DNA of 64,000 nt, taken from Caulobacter segnis (GTDB lineage: Bacteria > Pseudomonadota > Alphaproteobacteria > Caulobacterales > Caulobacteraceae). The notes beneath the pieces were generated by a model. That model was given only the letters and a program-made list of their open reading frames with translations. It did no database searches and was not told the DNA's origin. The position numbers were made by a program, and so were the translations under genes. Below, piece by piece: positions 1 to 10,145 of this stretch (position 1 is its first letter; each line of letters begins with the position of its first letter). The stretch is from contig NZ_CP082923.1 in assembly GCF_019931575.1 (NCBI RefSeq), positions 1,178,001 through 1,242,000 of the forward strand, written 5' to 3'.

Positions 1-1792
<1,792 letters not shown>

Positions 1793-1793
<1 letters not shown>

Positions 1794-2071
1794 CAGCGTC
1801 GCCGCCCCCAACACGCCAGGGACGCCAGTCGCGTCCCGGCCTCGCGGCGGGTCGCGGAAAGGTCCCGCACGCCGCCAAATTCATCCGTGGAAATGATCCG
1901 CTGGCCGACGATCACCGTGCGGAGGTTGACGATGCGGACGGCGTCGGGCCGCCGCGCGCCCTGGCCGCGAAGCCAGCGTCCGATGCGCCACAGCTTCAGG
2001 CCGTCCGACCGCTCCGGCGGCGGCGCGCCGTCGAAGCCGGCGGTCAGCAGGGCGAGGCTAGCGTCGTCCAT
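1793..2071 (-). CDS. Small conserved-looking hypothetical protein between bioB and pccA
   Basis: A 92-residue frame starting MDDASLALLTAGFDG and ending ASLACWGRRR. It starts 5 bases after the bioB stop and its TGA overlaps the pccA ATG, so it sits inside the operon with no spare space, which argues that it is a real gene. There is no signal peptide or membrane segment. The central part (R-I-V-N-L-R-T-V-I-V-G-Q-R) looks like a beta-hairpin and the C-terminus is basic. I do not recognise a family. Its position suggests a helper of the carboxylase or of biotin attachment, but that is only context. Confidence 0.7.
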
Positions 2072-2076
2072 GGCCG

Positions 2077-3078
2077 CTATCCCGCCAGGCTCATGGGCTG
2101 ACCCATGGGCCGCAGATCGAGGTCCTGGAACAGCTTGCTGTCCTCGTCCATGCCGGGCAGCGGGGTGGTGAGGAGCTTGCCGCCGACGAAGATGGAATTG
2201 GCGCCGGCCATGAAGCACTGGGCCTGCAGTTCGCGGCTCATGCCCTCGCGGCCGGCCGACAGGCGGACCATGGACCTGGGGCAGACGATGCGGGCCACGG
2301 CGATGGTGCGGACGAACTCGATCGAGTCGATCTGCTTGTCGCCGTCGGCCAGGATCCTGTCGCCCAGCGGGGTGCCGCTGACCGGGACCAGGCCGTTGAT
2401 CGGCAGGCTGTCGGGATGGGCCGGCAGGGTGGCCAGTTGGTGCAGCAGGCCGGCGCGGTCGCGGCGCTGCTCGCCCATGCCGACGATGCCGCCGCAGCAG
2501 GTGCTCATGCCCGCGTCGCGGACATGGGCCAGGGTGTCCAGCCGCTCCTGATAGGTGCGGGTGGTGACCACGTCCTTGTAGTAGTCCGGGCCGGTGTCGA
2601 GGTTGTGGTTGTAGTAGTCGAGGCCGGCGGCCTTCAGGGCCTTGGCCTGGTCGGCGGTCAGCATGCCCAGGGTTGCGCAGGTCTCCAGGCCGAGCGCCTT
2701 CACCTCGCCGATCATTTCGGTCAGCTTGGGCAGGTCGCGGTCCTTCAGCTCGCGCCAGGCCGCGCCCATGCAGAAGCGCTGGGCGCCGCCGTCGCGGGCG
2801 GCCTTGGCCTTGGCCACCACGTCGTCGGCGGCCATCAGCTTCTCGGCCTTGAGGCCGGTCTTGAAGTGGGCGCTCTGGCTGCAATAGCCGCAGTTCTCGG
2901 CGCAGCCGCCGGTCTTGACCGACAGCAGCTGCGACAGCTGCACCTCCGACGGATCGAACCCCGCCCGGTGCACGCTTGCGGCCTGGAACACCAGCTCCAT
3001 GAACGGCAGATCGAACAGGGCCTCCACCTCGGGAAGCGTCCAGTCGTGGCGGGGGAGGGAGAGGTTCGCGGGGCGCAT
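2077..3078 (-). CDS. bioB: Biotin synthase
   Basis: Radical-SAM enzyme that inserts sulfur into dethiobiotin to make biotin. The 333-residue protein has the radical-SAM cysteine motif [10 protein letters not shown] (Cys59, Cys63, Cys66) binding the 4Fe-4S cluster, followed by S-Q-S-A and, later, N-H-N-L-D-T and [10 protein letters not shown], all hallmarks of BioB. Length is normal for the family. It begins 7 bases after the pccB stop and is followed 5 bases on by the small gene before pccA, so it is co-transcribed with the biotin-dependent carboxylase whose prosthetic group it makes. No other bio genes are in the window. Confidence 0.96.
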   Translation of the reverse strand: MRPANLSLPRHDWTLPEVEALFDLPFMELVFQAASVHRAGFDPSEVQLSQLLSVKTGGCAENCGYCSQSAHFKTGLKAEKLMAADDVVAKAKAARDGGAQRFCMGAAWRELKDRDLPKLTEMIGEVKALGLETCATLGMLTADQAKALKAAGLDYYNHNLDTGPDYYKDVVTTRTYQERLDTLAHVRDAGMSTCCGGIVGMGEQRRDRAGLLHQLATLPAHPDSLPINGLVPVSGTPLGDRILADGDKQIDSIEFVRTIAVARIVCPRSMVRLSAGREGMSRELQAQCFMAGANSIFVGGKLLTTPLPGMDEDSKLFQDLDLRPMGQPMSLAG

Positions 3079-3085
3079 CGGTCGC

Positions 3086-4618
3086 CTACAGCGGGATGTT
3101 GTCGTGTTTGCGCCAGGGGTTGGAGAGCTCCTTGCCCTTGAGGGACTTTAGGCCGCGGACGATGCGACGTCGGGTGCCATGGGGCATGATGACGTCGTCG
3201 ATATAGCCGCGCTGGGCGGCGACGAAGGGGTTGGCGAAGCGGTCCTTGTACTCGGCCTCGCGGGCGGCCAGGGCGGTGGGGTCCTTGGCCTCCTGGCGGA
3301 AGATGATCTCCACCGCCCCCTTGGCCCCCATCACCGCGATCTCGGCCGTGGGCCAGGCGTAGTTGAGGTCGCCGCGCAGGTGCTTGGAGCTCATCACGTC
3401 ATAGGCCCCGCCATAGGCCTTGCGGGTGATCACCGTGATCTTGGGCACCGTGGCCTCGGCATAGGCGAACAAGAGCTTGGCCCCGTGCTTGATCAGCCCG
3501 CCGTACTCCTGCTTGGTCCCCGGCATGAAGCCCGGCACGTCGACGAAGGTCAGGATCGGGATGTTGAAGGCGTCGCAGAACCGCACGAAGCGGGCGGCCT
3601 TGCGGCTGCTGTCGATGTCGAGCACCCCGGCCAGCACCTGCGGCTGGTTGGCCACCACCCCCACCGTCTCGCCGTCCATCCGCGCGAAGCCGACGATGAT
3701 GTTCTTGGCCCATTCCGAGCTGATCTCGAAGAAGTCGGCCTCGTCGACCACCTTCAGGATCAGCTCCTTCATGTCGTAGGGCTTGGTCGGGTCGGCCGGG
3801 ATCAAGGTGTCGAGGCTGGCCTCCTCGCGATAGGCCTCGTCGAAGGTCTCGCGCTCGGGGGCGGCCTCGCGGTTGGACGAGGGCAGGAAGTCCACGAGGC
3901 GGCGCACCTGGGTCAGGGCCTCCAGGTCGTTCTCGAACGCTCCCTCGGCCACGCCCGACTTGGCCGCGTGGACCCGGGCCCCGCCCAGCTCCTCGGCGGT
4001 GACCACCTCGTTGGTGACGGTCTTGACCACGTCAGGACCGGTCACGAACATGTAGCTCGTATCCTTCACCATGAAGATGAAGTCGGTCATGGCCGGCGAA
4101 TAGACGTCGCCGCCAGCGCAGGGGCCCATGATCACGCTGATCTGCGGCACCACGCCCGAGGCCATGACATTCTCCAGGAAGATGTCGGCATAGCCGGCCA
4201 GGCTGTCGACGCCCTCCTGGATGCGGGCCCCGCCCGCGTCGAACAGGCCGATCACCGGCGCCCCGACCTTCATGGCCTGGCGCTGGACCTTGACGATCTT
4301 GGCCGCGTGAGCCCCGCTCAGCGAGCCGCCAAACACCGTGAAGTCCTTGGAGAAGACGTAGACCACCTTGCCGTTGATCGTGCCCCAGCCGGTCACTACC
4401 CCGTCGCCGGGCACCTTCTGGTCCTCCATCCCGAAGTCAGCGCAGCGGTGCTCGACGAACATGTCGAACTCCTCGAACGAACCTTCGTCCAGCAGCAGGT
4501 CGATCCGCTCGCGCGCCGTCAGCTTGCCCTTGGCGTGCTGGGCCTCCACCCGCTTGACCCCGCCCCCCGCCTTGGCCTGCGCCCGGCGACGGTCCAGTTC
4601 CTCCAGAATGTGCTGCAC
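3086..4618 (-). CDS. pccB: Propionyl-CoA carboxylase beta subunit (carboxyltransferase)
   Basis: Carboxyltransferase subunit that moves CO2 from carboxybiotin to propionyl-CoA. The 510-residue protein has the two-lobed crotonase-type fold: N-lobe motifs [18 protein letters not shown] and G-G-A-R-I-Q-E-G, then the G-P-C-A-G-G biotin/CoA site and the C-lobe [10 protein letters not shown] and [12 protein letters not shown]. Length is standard. The start is GTG at 4618, the first in-frame start that precedes MQHILEELD. It is the first gene of the operon pccB-bioB-small gene-pccA and is divergent from the PccR-like regulator, with TTGCAA-type repeats in the 150-bp gap. Confidence 0.96.
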   Translation of the reverse strand: MQHILEELDRRRAQAKAGGGVKRVEAQHAKGKLTARERIDLLLDEGSFEEFDMFVEHRCADFGMEDQKVPGDGVVTGWGTINGKVVYVFSKDFTVFGGSLSGAHAAKIVKVQRQAMKVGAPVIGLFDAGGARIQEGVDSLAGYADIFLENVMASGVVPQISVIMGPCAGGDVYSPAMTDFIFMVKDTSYMFVTGPDVVKTVTNEVVTAEELGGARVHAAKSGVAEGAFENDLEALTQVRRLVDFLPSSNREAAPERETFDEAYREEASLDTLIPADPTKPYDMKELILKVVDEADFFEISSEWAKNIIVGFARMDGETVGVVANQPQVLAGVLDIDSSRKAARFVRFCDAFNIPILTFVDVPGFMPGTKQEYGGLIKHGAKLLFAYAEATVPKITVITRKAYGGAYDVMSSKHLRGDLNYAWPTAEIAVMGAKGAVEIIFRQEAKDPTALAAREAEYKDRFANPFVAAQRGYIDDVIMPHGTRRRIVRGLKSLKGKELSNPWRKHDNIPL

Positions 4619-4628
4619 CGCTCGCGCC

Positions 4629-4680
4629 TTGCAAAAAGGTGGACTGCAACGCCATCCACGGATTGCAATTTGGCGAAGTT
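4629..4680. promoter_or_regulatory. TTGCAA-type repeats upstream of pccB
   Basis: TTGCAA occurs at 4629-4634 and 4663-4668, with a partial copy (CTGCAAC) at 4644-4650 and TGGCGAA just after the second. They lie directly upstream of the pccB GTG. PccR-type regulators are reported to bind TTTGCAA-like repeats (from memory), so these are plausible operators. Spacing is irregular, so which copies pair is uncertain. Confidence 0.5.
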
Positions 4681-4743
4681 GAGAAACTCGTCCAGACTGC
4701 GACCCATAGATTTCGGGCGTTTGCGGGGAGGCTGTGGTGGTCG

Positions 4744-4769
4744 TTTCTGCGAAATTGCAAAGTTGCGAA
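4744..4769. promoter_or_regulatory. TTGCAA/TTGCGAA repeats at the regulator start
   Basis: Just upstream of ATG 4771 the sequence reads TTTCTGCGAAA, TTGCAA (4755-4760) and TTGCGAA (4763-4769), i.e. three related half-sites within 26 bases ending 1 base before the start codon. This placement suggests autoregulation by the adjacent regulator. Confidence 0.5.
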
Positions 4770-4770
4770 G

Positions 4771-6177
4771 ATGCGTGAGAAGCTTTTTATCGGTCCCCGG
4801 CTGCGCGGCCTGCGCCAGGGACGGGGCTGGACGCTGGAGACCTGCGCTACGCGGCTGGGCCTGTCGCCCAGCTATCTCTCGCAGATCGAGGCCAATCAGC
4901 GGCCGGTCACCGCCCGGGTGCTGATCGACGCCATGCGGGTGTTCGAGGTCGACGCCGCCGCCCTGGACGCGGCCGACGACCAGCGGCTGATCGCCGACCT
5001 GCGCGAGGCCGTCGCCGACCCAGTCAGCGGCGGCGAGGCGCCGGGCCTCTCCGAGATCAAGCAGGTGGTCAGCAACGCGCCGCACTTCGCCCGCGCCTAT
5101 CTGGCCCTGCACCGCGCGCACCGGCAGCTGGACGAACGCCTCAAGCAGACCGAGGAGGCGGTGTCGCTGGACGAGCGCGTCGCCGCCAGCGCCCTCTTGC
5201 CGTACGAGGAGGTCCGCGACTTCTTCCACTACAAGGACAACTACATCCACGCCCTGGACGTCGCGGCCGAGGCTCTGGCCGACGAGATGGGGATCGGCGA
5301 GGGCGGCGGCGAAGCGGCCCTGGAGCGGCGCCTGGCCGAACGGCTGGGCGTGCGGGTCGAACGTTCGCGCGAGCTGGATCTGCTGCGCCGCTTCGATCCC
5401 GAGGCGAAGGTCCTGACCCTGGGGGCCGTGCAGCCGGCCGCGACCCGCAGCTTCCAGATGGCCTACCAGATCGCCGCCATGACCCTGGCCGAGGTGGTCG
5501 AGGCCGAGCTGGAGGCCGCCTCGTTCCGGAGCGAGAGCGCCGCCCAGGTCTGCCGTACGGGCCTCCTGAACTACGCCGCCGGGGCGCTGCTGCTGCCTTA
5601 TGGCCGCTTTCGCGAGACCGCGCGTCAGGTGCGTCACGACATCGAGCAGCTGAGCCTGATCTTCCAGACCAGCCTGGAGCAGGTCTTCCATCGGCTGAGC
5701 ACCTTGCAGCGGCCGGGCGCGCGGGGCGTGCCGTTCTATTTCGTGCGGCTGGATCGGGCCGGCAACATCACCAAGCGTCACAGCGCCACGCGCTTCCACT
5801 TCGCGCGCTTCGGCGGGACCTGTCCGATGTGGAACGTCCACGACGCCTTCAGCCGCCCCGACGCCTGGATGGTGCAACTGGCCGAGATGCCCGACGGGGT
5901 GCGCTATGTCTGCGTCGCCAAGGGGGTGGTGAAGTCCTCGGGCGCCTATCTGGAGGCCGACCGCCGCTACGCCCTGGGGCTGGGCTGTGAGGTCCAGTAC
6001 GCCGACCAGCTGGTCTATGCCGACGGCCTGGACCTGGCCGGACCATCGGCCCCGATCGGCGTCAGCTGCCGGATCTGCGAGCGCGTGGACTGCTCGCAGC
6101 GGGCGTTCCCGCCGGTCGATCGCCGCTTCGAGGTGCTGGAGAACGACCGGCGCTGGGTGCCCTTCGCGCTCAAATGA
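4771..6177 (+). CDS. pccR: PccR/ScfR-type short-chain acyl-CoA regulator (XRE HTH)
   Basis: Transcription regulator with an N-terminal XRE-type helix-turn-helix (about residues 8-62; [16 protein letters not shown] then [16 protein letters not shown]) and a long ligand domain ending in a cysteine-rich segment, [16 protein letters not shown]. This architecture is that of the short-chain fatty acyl-CoA regulators; PccR of Rhodobacter senses propionyl-CoA state and activates pcc genes. Start chosen at ATG 4771 (468 residues) because [12 protein letters not shown] is the normal N-terminus and the longer open frame upstream runs through the TTGCAA repeats. It is divergent from the pcc operon, which is its likely target. 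Confidence 0.88.
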   Translation: MREKLFIGPRLRGLRQGRGWTLETCATRLGLSPSYLSQIEANQRPVTARVLIDAMRVFEVDAAALDAADDQRLIADLREAVADPVSGGEAPGLSEIKQVVSNAPHFARAYLALHRAHRQLDERLKQTEEAVSLDERVAASALLPYEEVRDFFHYKDNYIHALDVAAEALADEMGIGEGGGEAALERRLAERLGVRVERSRELDLLRRFDPEAKVLTLGAVQPAATRSFQMAYQIAAMTLAEVVEAELEAASFRSESAAQVCRTGLLNYAAGALLLPYGRFRETARQVRHDIEQLSLIFQTSLEQVFHRLSTLQRPGARGVPFYFVRLDRAGNITKRHSATRFHFARFGGTCPMWNVHDAFSRPDAWMVQLAEMPDGVRYVCVAKGVVKSSGAYLEADRRYALGLGCEVQYADQLVYADGLDLAGPSAPIGVSCRICERVDCSQRAFPPVDRRFEVLENDRRWVPFALK

Positions 6178-6192
6178 GCGGGGTCGCCGGGC

Positions 6193-6660
6193 CTAGTGGG
6201 CGGCGATGAACTCGATCTCGACCAGGGCGCCGGGTGCGACCAGGCCGGCGACCTTGACGGTGCTGCGGGCGGGCTTGTTGGGCTGGGCGGTCGTGCCGAA
6301 GGCTTCGCTCCAGGCGGCGTTGAGGCCGGCGAAGTCGATCTCGCCGCCCTTGGCCGGGTCGCCGACCAGGAAGACGGTGGCCTTGACGACATCGCCGAAG
6401 CCCAGGCCCTCGGCCTTCAGAGCGGCTTCCAGCTTGGACAGCACCGAGCGGCTCTGGGTGGCGGTGTCGCCCGGGGCGGCCTTGTCGGCGATGGTCGGCA
6501 GGGCGCCGCTCAGGAACACCAGGGTCGAGCCCGGCGGCGCGGTGACGGCCGGCGAGATGGCGATCGGACCCGACGACGGGGCGCGCCTGATCTCGGCGCG
6601 AACGCCGGTGGCGATGAAGCTGGCGGCCAGCAGCAGGGCGAAGGCGAGCTTGCGGATCAT
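6193..6660 (-). CDS. Exported RidA-family (YjgF/Rid) protein, probable imine/enamine deaminase
   Basis: 155 residues. The first 22 form a Sec signal peptide (M-I-R-K then a hydrophobic stretch ending T-G-V-R-A), so the protein is expected in the periplasm. The rest is a Rid domain: V-F-L-S-G-A, a K-A-T-V-F-L strand, a conserved Arg in P-A-R-S-T-V-K-V-A-G-L, and a terminal V-E-I-E-F-I-A. Rid proteins hydrolyse reactive imines left by amine- or amino-acid-oxidising enzymes. It starts 14 bases after the stop of the amine oxidase gene, so the two are probably one operon with linked chemistry. Most Rid proteins are cytoplasmic; the signal peptide is the unusual part. Confidence 0.85.
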   Translation of the reverse strand: MIRKLAFALLLAASFIATGVRAEIRRAPSSGPIAISPAVTAPPGSTLVFLSGALPTIADKAAPGDTATQSRSVLSKLEAALKAEGLGFGDVVKATVFLVGDPAKGGEIDFAGLNAAWSEAFGTTAQPNKPARSTVKVAGLVAPGALVEIEFIAAH

Positions 6661-6674
6661 GGACGATGTCTCCG

Positions 6675-8249
6675 TCAGTGGGCGGGGGCGGCCACGCGGT
6701 CGGCGCGGACGCGGTCGGCGATCAGGGCGACGGTGCGGCGGGCCGCGGCGACGCCGCCCTCCTGCCAGCTGGGCAGCTGCGACAGGTGGGCGCCGGTCAG
6801 GAAGATCCGGCCCTGGGGCTGGTTCAGCAGGCGATAGGCGGCCGGGTCGTTGCCGTCGCCCTCCCAGTGGATCCAGGGGCCGAGGTTGAAGGCCTGGCGG
6901 TTCCAGTCGATGACCAGCGGCGCGGTGAGGTCCTTGCCGTGGCCGGGGTGCAGCTTCTCGACCGCCGCGCGGGACAGGGCGATCTGTTCCTCGAAGCTAC
7001 GGGCCTGGAAGGCGCGGGCCGGGGCCAGCACGGTATAGGCGCCGACCAGCAGGCCGCGCGGCTGGTGGAAGCCGCCGCTGGGATACCAGACCAGGGCCGT
7101 CTCGCCGCCGACGAACGACAGGCCGCCATAGATCTGCTCGGCCTCCCAGAAGCGCGGGGCGTCGAAGGCGACCTTGGTGGCGTTGTCGTACTTGGCGCCG
7201 GCGATCGCCGTCTTCACCTCGGCGGGCAGGTCGTTCTGGACCTTGGCCAGGATCGGCAGCGGCACGGTGACGACCAGATAGTCGGCGGTCAGCTTGCGGG
7301 GCGCGCCGGTGCGGCGGTCGCGGAGCGCGACCTCGGCGCTGGCCGGGCTCTGACGGAAGGCGGTGACGTCGGCGCCCAGCAGCAGCGGACCCTTCAGCGC
7401 CTTGGCCAGGGCCTTGGGGATGGCGTCCATGCCGCCCGTCGGCTCCAGCATGGTGGCCTGCATCAGGATGTTGTCCTCGAAAAGGGCATAGGGCAGCACG
7501 TCGTCGGCCAGCAACTCGCGCAGCGGCAGGGGCGGGCGGGCCACGCCCTTCTGCTCGGCCGCGCCGGGCGGGGTGACGTAGCCCGAGCGCTCCGAGCCCC
7601 TGTAGGCGCCGTTGGCGTCGAGGTCGCCATAGGTCTTCAGGAAGGCCAGCAGCCGCTCCTTGTCCTCAGGCGTCAGGTCCTGGTCGAGGCCGCCCGTGCG
7701 CGTGGCCTTGGCCAGAAGTTCGGAGAGGCCGCCGCGCAGGTCGTTGATCGCCTGGCGTTGCTGGATCGGCCGGCCGGCGAAGGCCTTGTCCGATTGCAGC
7801 AGGCTGCCGCGGCTGGAATTGACCTCGACCTCCAGCGGCACGCCCAGCGTCCGGGCGTAGGACAGGACGCCCTGGTGGTGGCTGGGCAGGCGCGCGGGGC
7901 CGGCGTTGAAATAGAGGCCGGGCGAGAAGCCGGCGGTCTGGGTGGGGCGGTCCAGCGTCTCGACGCGGTCGCCGCCGCGGATCGTCCAATTGCGGCCGCC
8001 GACCCGCTCGCGAGCCTCGACCACGGTGACGGTAAAGCCGGCGCGCTCCAGTTCGTAGGCGGCGACCAAGCCGGCGATCCCGGCGCCCAGGATGATGGAC
8101 GAGCGGCCCCTGCCCAGGTCGCGGGGTAGGTCGGGGGCTTCCTGCGCATGGGCGGTCGAGGCCAGGCCCAGGCCCTGCAGGGCGGCGTAGCCGGCCGCGA
8201 ACCCGCCCAGGGCGACGGCGCGGGAGAGGAGGGATCTGCGGGAAACCAA
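6675..8249 (-). CDS. Tat-exported flavin monoamine oxidase / L-amino-acid-oxidase-like protein
   Basis: FAD-dependent oxidase of the amine oxidase fold. After a twin-arginine signal (S-R-R-S-L-L-S-R then a hydrophobic stretch to S-T-A-H-A) comes the dinucleotide-binding motif I-I-L-G-A-G-I-A-G-L and the family signature E-A-R-E-R-V-G-G-R. Near the C-terminus W-E-G-D-G-N-D and G-R-I-F-L-T-G-A-H-L-S fit the second FAD contact. I start it at TTG 8249 (524 residues), with AGGGGCG upstream, because the Tat signal then sits at the N-terminus; the longer open frame to ATG 8471 would begin inside a perfect palindrome. Substrate is unknown. It is followed 14 bases later by the exported RidA gene. Confidence 0.85.
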   Translation of the reverse strand: MVSRRSLLSRAVALGGFAAGYAALQGLGLASTAHAQEAPDLPRDLGRGRSSIILGAGIAGLVAAYELERAGFTVTVVEARERVGGRNWTIRGGDRVETLDRPTQTAGFSPGLYFNAGPARLPSHHQGVLSYARTLGVPLEVEVNSSRGSLLQSDKAFAGRPIQQRQAINDLRGGLSELLAKATRTGGLDQDLTPEDKERLLAFLKTYGDLDANGAYRGSERSGYVTPPGAAEQKGVARPPLPLRELLADDVLPYALFEDNILMQATMLEPTGGMDAIPKALAKALKGPLLLGADVTAFRQSPASAEVALRDRRTGAPRKLTADYLVVTVPLPILAKVQNDLPAEVKTAIAGAKYDNATKVAFDAPRFWEAEQIYGGLSFVGGETALVWYPSGGFHQPRGLLVGAYTVLAPARAFQARSFEEQIALSRAAVEKLHPGHGKDLTAPLVIDWNRQAFNLGPWIHWEGDGNDPAAYRLLNQPQGRIFLTGAHLSQLPSWQEGGVAAARRTVALIADRVRADRVAAPAH

Positions 8250-8468
8250 GACTGACGAACGCCCCTGAACAGGTCTTCCCGGAAAAGGGCGGTCGCCGCC
8301 GGCGAGGCGACGACCGCAGTTCGCAAACGGGAAGGATTGCCAAATCGCGAAGGCGTCCAGGATCGACCGCCTTCGTGAGGGCATTGCGATCGCTCCGGCG
8401 CGTCTTGTGTATTCAGAAAAAGTGATCGCGATCCCAGGTCGGCGCGGGGCGAGTTTTCTATTTTCGGG

Positions 8469-8486
8469 CATCTATTTGAATAGATG
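8469..8486. promoter_or_regulatory. Perfect 8-bp-arm palindrome upstream of the amine oxidase
   Basis: CATCTATT-TG-AATAGATG is a perfect inverted repeat with a 2-base centre, about 220 bases upstream of the TTG start. It is AT-rich against a GC-rich background and looks like an operator for a dimeric repressor; the cognate regulator is unknown. Confidence 0.45.
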
Positions 8487-8530
8487 TCGTTTTGCGCGTT
8501 AACGTCGCGAATGTTCCATGGCTGGCGGAA

Positions 8531-8553
8531 ATAACGATATTCCGGATCGTTAT
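8531..8553. promoter_or_regulatory. ATAACGAT...ATCGTTAT inverted repeat
   Basis: Perfect 8-bp arms ATAACGAT (8531-8538) and ATCGTTAT (8546-8553) with a 7-base spacer, in the intergenic region between the monooxygenase terminator and the amine oxidase. A regulatory site is likely; the factor is unknown. The arm resembles half of the LacI-type motif found at 41-50 kb, but the spacing differs. Confidence 0.4.
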
Positions 8554-8621
8554 CGGCATGGACTTTGAAGATTTAGCCCCGTTGATCAGGTGTATTCGGT
8601 GGCTTTATCTCCGGTCGACTA

Positions 8622-8658
8622 AATAGAAAAAGGCCGGTCCCGATCGCAGGGGCCGGCC
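8622..8658 (-). terminator. Intrinsic terminator of the LLM monooxygenase gene
   Basis: On the minus strand a GC-rich stem (GGCCGGCCCC pairing with GGGACCGGCC, arms 8649-8658 and 8632-8641) is followed by TTTTTCTATTT. It lies about 40 bases after the monooxygenase stop and separates that gene from the amine oxidase operon. Confidence 0.8.
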
Positions 8659-8694
8659 TGAAGTGACGGGTTCGATGCGCTGGGAGCGGCGGGT

Positions 8695-10038
8695 CTATTC
8701 CGCCGCGATCTGGTCCGGCGCCTTGGTCCAGCGGTTTTCCGGAACCGGCAGGCCCAGGTGGCCGCGCAGGGTGTCGTGTTCGTACTCGGTGCGGAACAGC
8801 CCTCTGGCCTGTAGGATCGGCACGACCTTCTCACGGAACAGGGCGAAGTCGTTCGGTCGGGTCACGTGCAGGATGAAGCCGTCGGCGGCGCGACCCTCGA
8901 ACCAGCGCTGGATCTCGTCGGCGATGGTCTGGGGCGAGCCGACGAAGTCCGAACGCCAGGTCCCGAAGCGTTCGGCCGCCTGGCGCAGGGTCAGGTTCTG
9001 CTCGCGCGACACACGGACGATCCGCTCGGCGTGGCCCTTGTAGGCGTTGAGGCTGAGGTTGCTGACGTCGGGGAACGGGCCGTCCAGCGGGTACTGTTTG
9101 AAGTCGTGATAGCCAAAGGCGCGGCCCAGCTGGACCAGCAGCTTGTCGATCCCGACCTCGCCGCGCTGGGCTTCGGCCAGGGCGCGGGCCTCCTCGTCGG
9201 TCTCGGCGATGACCGGGAACAGGCCCGGCAGCACGCTGATGTGGCTCGGGTCACGGCCCTGGGCGACCGTGCGAGCCTTGAGGTCGGCATAGTATTCCTG
9301 TGCGTCCTCGAAGGTGTCGACGCCGGCGAAGACGCCCTCGGCGATGCGCGCGCCCAGGTCCCGGCCCGCGCCGCTGACGCCGGCCTGGAAGATCACCGGC
9401 TGGCCCTGGGGCGAGCGGGAAAGGGCCAGCGGCCCGGCGACCGAGAAGTGCTTGCCCTTGTGGTTCAGGGCGTGCTGCTTGGACTTGTCCAGGAAGACGC
9501 CGGCGGCCTTGTCGCGCGGGAAGGCGTCGTCCTCGTAGCTGTCCCACAGGCCCTGGACGACATCGACGAACTCGCCGGCCCGCTCATAGCGCGCGCCATG
9601 CTCGAAGTGCTCGTCGCGGCCGTAGTTCCGCGACGCGCCTTCCAGGCCCGTGGTCACCACGTTCCACCCGGCGCGGCCCTTGCTGATGTGGTCCAGCGAG
9701 CCGAACTGGCGCGCGACGTTGTAGGGCTCCCAGTACGAGGTGGTGAGCGTGCCGACGAGGCCGATCTTCGAGGTCGAGACCGCCAGGGCCGACAGCAGGG
9801 TCAGCGGCTCCAGGCGGTTGAGGAAATGCGGGGCGGTGTCGGGCGTGATGAACGGGCTGTCGACGATGAACACCAGGTCGAACTTGGTGGCCTCAGCCAG
9901 CCTGGCGTTGTCGATGTACCAGTTGATGTCGATGCTGGCGTCGCCGGGCAGGGCCGGGTCGCGCCAGGCGGCGTGATCGGCGCCGACGCCGGCGAGAATG
10001 GCGCCGAGTTTCAATTGACGCGGGGCGGGCTGGGTCAA
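8695..10038 (-). CDS. LLM-class FMN-dependent monooxygenase (NtaA/SnaA/DszA type)
   Basis: 447-residue flavin monooxygenase of the luciferase-like superfamily; members oxidise nitrilotriacetate, sulfones and similar small molecules using FMNH2 from a partner reductase. Family features seen: K-L-G-A-I-L near the N-terminus, F-D-L-V-F-I-V-D-S early in the barrel, S-K-G-R-A-G-W-N-V-V-T-T, R-N-Y-G, H-x-G-K-x-F-S-V-A-G-P-L and Q-A-G-V-S-G-A-G-R-D. No signal peptide, so cytoplasmic. No flavin reductase gene lies next to it. It ends at a clear terminator, so it is its own transcription unit. Substrate cannot be told from sequence. Confidence 0.88.
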   Translation of the reverse strand: MTQPAPRQLKLGAILAGVGADHAAWRDPALPGDASIDINWYIDNARLAEATKFDLVFIVDSPFITPDTAPHFLNRLEPLTLLSALAVSTSKIGLVGTLTTSYWEPYNVARQFGSLDHISKGRAGWNVVTTGLEGASRNYGRDEHFEHGARYERAGEFVDVVQGLWDSYEDDAFPRDKAAGVFLDKSKQHALNHKGKHFSVAGPLALSRSPQGQPVIFQAGVSGAGRDLGARIAEGVFAGVDTFEDAQEYYADLKARTVAQGRDPSHISVLPGLFPVIAETDEEARALAEAQRGEVGIDKLLVQLGRAFGYHDFKQYPLDGPFPDVSNLSLNAYKGHAERIVRVSREQNLTLRQAAERFGTWRSDFVGSPQTIADEIQRWFEGRAADGFILHVTRPNDFALFREKVVPILQARGLFRTEYEHDTLRGHLGLPVPENRWTKAPDQIAAE

Positions 10039-10145
10039 GTCGACCTCCTTGGGATCATGCTCCGCATCTATCGAAATCTTCCGATGACCAATAATGCCGT
10101 CTTTTGATGAGCTTTATTGGCCGTCCTGAAGTCTTTCGATTTCTC

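Noticed and set aside
8250..8471. Longer start (ATG 8471) for the amine oxidase
   Set aside because: It would put about 74 Arg-rich residues before the Tat signal and start within a perfect palindrome; TTG 8249 places the Tat motif at the N-terminus.
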